Source: Gordionus sp. m RMFG-2023 (taxonomy: Eukaryota; Nematomorpha; Gordioida; Chordodea; Parachordodidae). From it: a stretch of DNA of 64,000 nucleotides. The notes under the pieces were generated by a model. The model did no database searches. It was not told where the DNA came from and saw only the letters and a list, made by a program, of their open reading frames with translations. Location: the NCBI RefSeq assembly GCF_954871325.1, contig NC_088775.1, forward strand, positions 71,153,561-71,217,560, in the 5' to 3' direction. Below, one piece after another: positions 57,500 through 64,000 of the stretch (positions are counted from its first letter, which is position 1; each line of letters opens with the position of its first letter). Both the position numbers and the translations under genes were made by a program.

Positions 57500-59515
57500 A
57501 TAAAATGGCTGGCACTATGCCTAAGATAGCTCAAGATATTAAACAAAAATTTTTTAATGATGAAGATAAAAATAAAATTGTTGAATATCTTATTTCATGT
57601 AGTAAAACGTTTTATGGTTTATCTGTTAAAAAGTTATTTAAAAAATTATAATATTATTATTTATATATTAGATAAAGATTCAAGCAAATTAAACAAAAAA
57701 AATACCCAAATCATGGACAATTAATAAAATGGCTTGTGAAGAAGATTTTCTTCATTTATGAGAAAAGATCCAAGATTATGTCTAAGATCTCCCGAGGCTA
57801 CTAGTTTAGCTCGAGCTGTTGGTTTTATTAAGAGGCCGTTCTATATTTTTTTAATCTATATAATGAATACTAGGTCAACATGAATTAAGACATATGTCAA
57901 TTTATAATATGGACGAAACAGGCTTGACAATTGTGCAAAATCCATCAAAAATTGTTGCGCAGAAGGGTCAGAAACAAGTCAGATCCATCACTTACACAGA
58001 ACAAGGCACTCTAGTAACAATGGCGCGGATGTTAACGCTTTAGAAAATTAAATTCCTCCCATGTTTATTTTTCCAAGTAAAAATTTTATAATCATTTTAT
58101 TAGAGACTGTCCTCAGGGATGTAATGGTGCATTCAACGGATCTGGGTGGATGCAGGAGGATGAATTTTTTACGTTTTTAAATCACATTGTTTCTAGTACC
58201 AGATCAGCCAGAAATATAAAATTTTGCTAATTTTGGATAATCACATATCTCATCAATCTTATCATGCTATTCAATACTGTATAGATAATGGTATAATACT
58301 TTTATCTCTTCCTCTACAATGTACTCAATTGCAACCCTTAAACAGAACAGTATATGGGCTTTTAAATTTTTTTTATAATAAGGTGATAGATTAGTGGATG
58401 CGAAATCACCGTGGGATCTCTTTTTCTCTTTATGATATTCCATTTATTATAAAGTGTTGTGTTTATTACATCATCTTGTTATGAAATCTCTTATAATACT
58501 ACTTCTTTCCAAACCTCCCCACCTTGTTTGTCACATTTTGTTCCCTTTGTCCATCATAACTATTTTGTTTTACACGATTTGTAATTTATAAAAAAAAGAA
58601 AGATGGTTATTATATTATTTTATTTCCACTTGTATTATTCTTTATTTTGTTATACACGATTTGTAAATTATAAATTAAGCTTGTTTTTATACTTTATTCA
58701 CCTTAAACTGGTCCTAGCCAGTTTTAAGGATGGCCAATACGTATAAAAACTTTATAAAAAAATATGTCGATGGATTTTATTTTGTAAACAAAATTTTTAG
58801 TATATATGAACAAAATAAAATATATAATCGTAATCATTAAATTATTTTGTAAAATTTTGTTTTTTTTTTCGTCGAACTAATTGTAAATAATTGAGTTTTT
58901 GATTACGGCTAAAGTACTAGATTCAATAAATTTTCGATTTTTCTTCAAAAAATTTAATTTGTACGATGATCAAAAGTCATGCTAAGTCCGGTCCCCCAGT
59001 CCCACCCTCCGACATTCCCGGACCATAGAACTCCGTTGATCCCTCCCCCTCCCCGATGATGGAACAGCCAAATATCGTGGTTCCAACTATTTCATAAAGG
59101 ATATTTTACCTTTGGCAGCCTCTTCAAAAGATATTCAAAAAGGATTTGAATCATGTGGAATATACCCTTATAATAAAATATTTTTCGATGGAGGATTTTA
59201 TTTCTTCATCCAATCATGAAAGATCATTTATAATAGGAGAAAGTCCAGGACATCCTCTCCCAAATTCCTCAATTCCTAGCTCATCGAATAATTCTCTTCG
59301 CAACACCTTTCCTTCTATTCCTAGCCCCTCATTTAGTTTTATTACTAACTCCTCAATTAATGATATTCCTATCCCTTCAAACATAAATCTCCCAGATCAT
59401 CATTTATCCAAGTCCCAATCTCATCTCGTAATTCGCAAATTAAAGGAACAAGGAAAAAATGCTGAGATCTTTACCCCCATTCAAGAGGGAACCTCTATTA
59501 AAAGAGAAGAATAAA
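57500..59515 (+). pseudogene. Pogo/jerky-like (DDE_1) transposase, broken and interrupted
   Basis: Starts MAGTMPKIAQDIKQKFF (57504), with SCSKTFYGLSVKKL. In later frames come FMRKDPRLCLRSPEATSLAR (about 57750), YNMDETGLTIVQNPSKIVAQ with the first catalytic D (about 57902), and ILLILDNHISHQSYHA with the second D (about 58220), then LNRTVYG. After an insertion of about 600 bp (58465-59065) the C-terminal part resumes with DILPLAASSKDIQKGF and GFESCGIYPYN, and a 122-codon serine/proline-rich frame (59146-59514). Stops and frame changes occur in nearly every segment. A DNA-transposon relic; its TIRs were not found. Confidence 0.82.
58465..59065. other. Unidentified insertion in the pogo-like transposase
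   Basis: Sequence between two parts of the transposase that would otherwise be adjacent. It contains a direct repeat of TACACGATTTGTAA (58573 and 58655) and pyrimidine-rich ends. No family was recognised. Confidence 0.45.
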
Positions 59516-60577
59516 AAATCAAAAAAAAAATATTGTTAAAAAATTAATAAAAGATATGTGTAGGTATTATATGTAAATTGGATTTTAAAAATTTTCATAA
59601 TTTTGAAGATGGTTTCAAAGTAGATTATGTAAAGGTTGGGCGCATGGGTCCTGTGTCAAAAAAAATTGTTATTTTATTTGTTATAATTGTAAATAGAATA
59701 TTATATAAATAAAATATCATAATTATATATTAAAATCTGAAAAACAATTTTTTTTGTCTCATAAAAAGCCTAATAAACCATTTGATTCGACTAGCTCCAT
59801 CGATGATCCTACTAACCTCGGGTTCGGGGCTACTAGTTTCAAAAAAAATTTTCACTAAACTTTTTAGAGAAAAAATGATCAAATATTTAAAAAATTTAAC
59901 AATATATATTTATAGATAGATGCTTAAGGTATCGATCAGTATTTTGCAAAATCTTATACGATTTTTATTTTCGGAGCTATGATGATTATTACAAAAATTG
60001 CGCCGACAAGCCTTGTTCTCCCCTACCCCCATTCAAGAGGGAACCTCTATTAAAAGAGAAGAATAAAAAATCAAAAAAAAAATATTGTTAAAAAATTAAT
60101 AAAAGATATCTGTAGGTATTATATGTAAATTGGATTTTAAAAATTTTCATAATTTTGAAGATGGTTTCAAAGTAGATTATGTAAAGGTTGGGCGGGTCCT
60201 GTGTCAAAAAAGATTGTTATTTTATTTGTTATAATTGTAAATAGAATATTATATAAATAAAGTATCATAATTATATATTAAAATCTAAAAAACAATTTTT
60301 TATGTCTCATAAAAAGCCTAATAAACTATTTGATTCGACTAGCCCCATCGATGTTCCGACTAACCTCGGGTTCGGGGCTACTAGTTTCAAAAAAAATTTT
60401 CACTAAACTTTTTAGAGAAAAAATGAACAAATATTTAAAAAATATAACAATATATATTTATAGATAGATGCTTAAGGTATCAATCAGTATTTTGCAAAAT
60501 CTTATACGATTTTTATTTTCGGAGCTATGATGATTATTACAAAAATTGCGCCGACAAGCCTTGTTCTCCCCTATATT
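59476..60577. repeat. Recent 551-bp tandem duplication
   Basis: Unit 1 (59476-60026) and unit 2 (60027-60577) both start CCCCCATTCAAGAGGGAACC and end GCCTTGTTCTCCCCTA. They differ at only a few positions and one small indel. The unit includes the last codons of the pogo-like transposase and its downstream flank. Confidence 0.93.
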
Positions 60578-61305
60578 AACAAAAAATTATATTTAATCTT
60601 ATAATTGCGAAAAACCGGATAGTTACGAAAAAATAAATTTCTTTTAGTCTCAACGCTTCACAATTATTCGGTTTTGACTGTGTACCATAAATTCACTATT
60701 TTTATAAGAATAGGTATCAATAATATCAAATTATAATTAATAAGATTATTATCAATGAGTCTAATAAAAAATAACTTTATACTGAACTGATATATATTCT
60801 ATAGTAATATAATATTCTTTCACTACAGAAAATTTAACTGTTGATAATCATATTAAACTAACTTTACATTTGGAGATATTTATTTAAATATAAAATAATT
60901 TTTGAAACTTTTTAACGTACGATCTACATTTTTTAGTCTAAAATCTAACCCCAACCCCTCCCCCTTCTTATAGCTAGACTACTATACATCTTCATCTAAC
61001 TGTGGATATGAAGAAGTAAAAGCACAATACTTTTGCAATAGTTATCGAATATATGAAAATGTATAATTTAATTATTTTTAATATTTATCGCTAAGTCTAA
61101 ATACAAAAATTTTAACTAACTAGAAAAACTCTCGTCAAAAATAGCATGAATTAGAATGAAAATATATTACAAAAGGAGAACACTTCCTACATTACAACAA
61201 CTTTAAATAAAATAATTATTTTTGCCATCGGCATTCTGCTAAGATGAATTTTTATAATATAATCTATTAGGTTTTGAAAATATGTATAATTAATGTATAC
61301 ATATA
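60578..61305. other. No recognisable feature
   Basis: AT-rich; no credible frames or repeat termini. Confidence 0.5.
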
Positions 61306-61700
61306 CAGGGCCCAACCATAAATTTCCAGATGGGGGGTGGGCCAGTTGCTTACTTAGGGGTCCACTATTTAAAATAAAACAGTAATTAAGCATTCATATT
61401 AATTTTTTGCTATTTTTATTAAAAATTTGTAAATGTAATATGAAAATAATACTATAATATGAATATATAAAATAATACTATTATATAATAGGAAGATTTT
61501 TATTTTTAAATTTTAATATAAATGAATTAAAATATTAATTCTATGTTATTCTTTTTTCATAAGCCATTAATACTAAATTTTATTTTCGTTTCATCGATTC
61601 TCTAGTGCTCTATAAAACTCTCTTTAGTGTCGAGAATGAGGCCTCACAAGAAGCCGTTCATACCCAAATGGCTGCTCTGCTGAGTGGCATTTATACAATT
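61306..61700 (-). mobile_element. hAT relic, right terminus and C-terminal transposase
   Basis: CAGGGCCCAACCATAAATTT at 61306 is a hAT-like terminus. At about 61680-61590 the minus strand encodes TASCEASFSTLKRVL with STRESMKRK, a dimerisation segment typical of ZMYM-like hAT transposases. The rest of the element is missing or hidden. It ends before the repeat at 61764. Confidence 0.6.
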
Positions 61701-61763
61701 ATTTAAATACAAATATTTTTTTTATATATAATTGTCACAATTGAATGTTTTTGTTTGTGAACT

Positions 61764-62217
61764 TAAGAACCTAAATATAAAAAGAAAATATATACTAAAA
61801 TTATAGTTGAATCCTTTATTAAATAATAATAAATATAATTAAATACAAAGTGAAAAACATAATCAAAATAAAAGAAAATTAAAATTAATGTAAGAAAAGA
61901 AAAAAAGAAAAAAATTAAAAAGTAAATTTTAGTTAAAAAAAATAATCCTTTTTCGCATCATAATTTCTCCATTATATATCCTTTTTATTTAACCAACATT
62001 TACATAGTGTCCCTAGCGAAGAATAAAAAGTTCTACATCCCACTTGTTAAAACTGTTAAAGTATGAAAAAATCTACAAATATCACGCGTTTTTTTCTCAT
62101 TTACATAGACGGGGATATTTTAATAATACATTATTTTTGATAACGATTTGCATATTGCATTTTTTTTGTAAAGCAAAACTGCAACACCCTTCCACTTAAG
62201 TTAGACCCACCAATCAG
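61764..62217 (-). repeat. Right copy of the dispersed repeat, inverted relative to 1-448
   Basis: Reverse complement of the first 448 bases at high identity, with the same internal boundary at GGTTCTTAAG versus GGTTCTTTGA. Beyond its outer edge the composition shifts to less AT-rich sequence. Confidence 0.8.
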
Positions 62218-63250
62218 CGAATGACCAACTTCTTTCGATTTCGACTTTACAGATCTTGTATCTCCACCAAATCTATTCATCTTAATCTTTAATGTCTTCT
62301 AGTTTCTCACGACGGCGGTCTATTGTCTAATATTCTTCACTTCTATGTATCCGATTACAATCTGAAATTCTTTAATCCTTCTGTTTCTTGTCAACCCCTT
62401 GTAAACGATTATCTCTTGATCTCTATAGGCAATTTACGAACTCGATTCACTTCTGTTATCATGATTCCCGATACATTCTTCTAGCTCTTTTTAATTATAT
62501 TTCGTTTTAACCTTGGTAAATTATCCAATTGATCAATGCTTTTTCTCGGAAAATGATAGGCGATAATTTGTCTGCGATTACTATTGTTTCGACGAATTCT
62601 TGTCTCTATATCGTCTACTTTCGTATCTTAGACTAGAGTTTCAGTTAACACTTGGCTATATTGGTCAGCGATTAACGATTGCAGCTCGAACGTCTTGACC
62701 CTTTGTTCTATCTAGTCGCTTGTCTTTGAAGTTCTAGGCATCTAATTCTTGTAACCGTATAGATCTTACGACAGTTCCTAGATATCGACTTTGTCTTTAT
62801 TCCCACTTGATCTTGGTCTCACTGTTTCAGATCGCATCTAATCTACTTCGACCTAAAATAATCTATTTAACCCTTTATAACTTCTGAAATAATTTGTCCC
62901 TTTTTCTTACCCATTTATTCTCAAATTTGAACTACACCGAATATATCATATGTCCACTTCGTAAGGTTATCGCCTCTAATCTAATTCTTCCTTGCCTAAT
63001 CTATTTTATTTCTTAACTTCGAAATATTTGTTCACTTTTTTGTCTAATTAAATTTTAAAATTATAATACATCGATGTCAAATTCTATCACCCCTCTACCC
63101 TCAATGTAGCCCAAATCCATATCTTCCTTGAGCCATTTGTAGGTAATATCCACATCCTTTGTCAACATGTCTCTCTACCGTTGTATCTATATCTAAAATT
63201 CTCTTGAATATCTTGAATCTAAAATAAATCTTAGTTCTAAATTTTTAAAA
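62217..63250 (-). mobile_element. Possible LTR-element (gag-like) fossil
   Basis: A compositional island, less AT-rich than its surroundings, with polar coding-like stretches on the minus strand, such as RRNNSNRRQIIAYHFPRKS and TYKWLKEDMDLGYIEGRG. The second recalls gag regions of Gypsy-type elements, but the match is weak. If correct, it is broken. The neighbouring repeat (61764-62217) would lie at its 3' side. Confidence 0.35.
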
Positions 63251-63908
63251 GAAATCTTGTAATCTTGTGGTACACGCCTGTTCTTTAAAGAAACTAAAAT
63301 ATCTGTTTCTTTTCTTCTTTATGATGTTTGTTGTAATATGTAAATAAATTTTAGATGTTAAATTTGTACTTTATATTTAATTTGCATAAAGAGTTCTTTT
63401 GGATTTATTATTATAACGCGGGATAAAAATATTATATTTGAATAGTGAGAACTGAAAATAATTTAAGTTATGAATATTAGTTATGAAAAGAGTATAAAAA
63501 CTCCAATTTTTACCATTCGTGAGCATCTTATAATTATTAACTTTTTTGTATTTTATTTTATTTTTTATTTTTATTAATCTTTTTTATTATTTTTACTTTT
63601 ATAATTTTGTTAATTTGATAATGTTATAATTTTGAATAAAGAATTAAATTGATTTCATGATTTCGTGATTCCTAATTATTATTAATTTCTTTTTCATATA
63701 TATATTTATTTTCTATTTTTATTTTTAGGTTTCAAAAGCCCCACTACCAACAATGTTCACGTCCATTATTCAAAAACAACTGGAATAAATATCTTTTTTT
63801 TTGTTCTTTTTCACCAAATGACTTATCTTCTCGCAAGTCTCGTTGTTTCTCAACACACCAAAATTATGATTCTCATAACTCTCGCAGACTTGTTAAAAAA
63901 CAAATCAA
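63251..63908. other. AT-rich stretch, nothing firmly recognised
   Basis: A TATA-like AGTATAAAAACTCC occurs at about 63489 in plus orientation, but no transcript can be tied to it. Confidence 0.4.
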
Positions 63909-64000
63909 TTATGTCTATCATCAATTTTATTCTATCTGAAAATATGATTCTCATAATTATGTCTATCATCAATTTCATTCTATCTGAAAATATGATTCTC
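63909..64000. repeat. Tandem 47-bp repeat at the window edge
   Basis: TATGTCTATCATCAATTTTA and TATGTCTATCATCAATTTCA start two units, each ending CTGAAAATATGATTCTC. The array may continue beyond the window. Confidence 0.85.

Overview
This window is AT-rich, intron-bearing eukaryotic DNA, probably from an animal, with one 200-base assembly gap. Bacterial features (operons, ribosome binding sites, dense ORFs) are absent. The short introns (41-53 nt), the hAT, Tc1/mariner and pogo-type DNA transposons, and a reverse transcriptase family I know mainly from animals all fit a transposon-rich, compact-intron metazoan. The species cannot be named from sequence alone.

The one host gene I can support is a complete gene for translation initiation factor eIF4A on the minus strand, from the ATG at 40754-40756 to the TAA at 6476-6478. 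I reconstructed ten coding exons (1218 nt, 405 codons plus stop). All nine introns are GT-AG with consistent phases. Six exons sit together at 39853-40756; the other four lie at 21432-21575, 7872-8009, 7095-7264 and 6476-6620. Introns 6 (18.3 kb) and 7 (13.4 kb) have been inflated by nested transposons, so only about 3.6% of the 34.3-kb span is coding. The protein has a non-canonical motif II, DESD instead of DEAD, and two other unusual motif residues.

Intron 7 (8010-21431) holds a decayed long-TIR element interrupted by a hAT (8817-10797) and a hAT-like non-autonomous element (10799-11438), several 150-220 bp hAT MITEs, and a 7.45-kb hAT (13225-20674) that contains a second hAT (18042-20022). 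Intron 6 (21576-39852) holds a long-TIR element (23613-29503) whose left TIR was hit by a Tc1/mariner element (24016 to about 27138). It then holds a 6.1-kb hAT (29646-35744) that contains a reverse transcriptase element, a palindromic MITE and a related inverted hAT (33710-35129), followed by another hAT relic.

Upstream of the gene (40757-64000) are Ty3/Gypsy-like fossils (about 41290-41920 and 55470-57220), a second reverse transcriptase relic with a tandem duplication split by a 7.45-kb hAT (43821-51271), and within that hAT a 5.1-kb foldback element (44627-49713). The foldback is built of 13-bp and 119-bp tandem arrays in inverted arms and has its own perfect 8-bp target duplication. Further right are a small TA-flanked element (52789-53612), a broken pogo-type transposase (57500-59515), a recent 551-bp tandem duplication, a hAT relic, and a repeat (61764-62217) that is inverted relative to the first 448 bases of the window.

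Apart from eIF4A, every coding trace I recognise is mobile-element derived and broken. Element boundaries with perfect 8-bp or TA target duplications are firm; those given as approximate are judged from similarity to other copies in the window.
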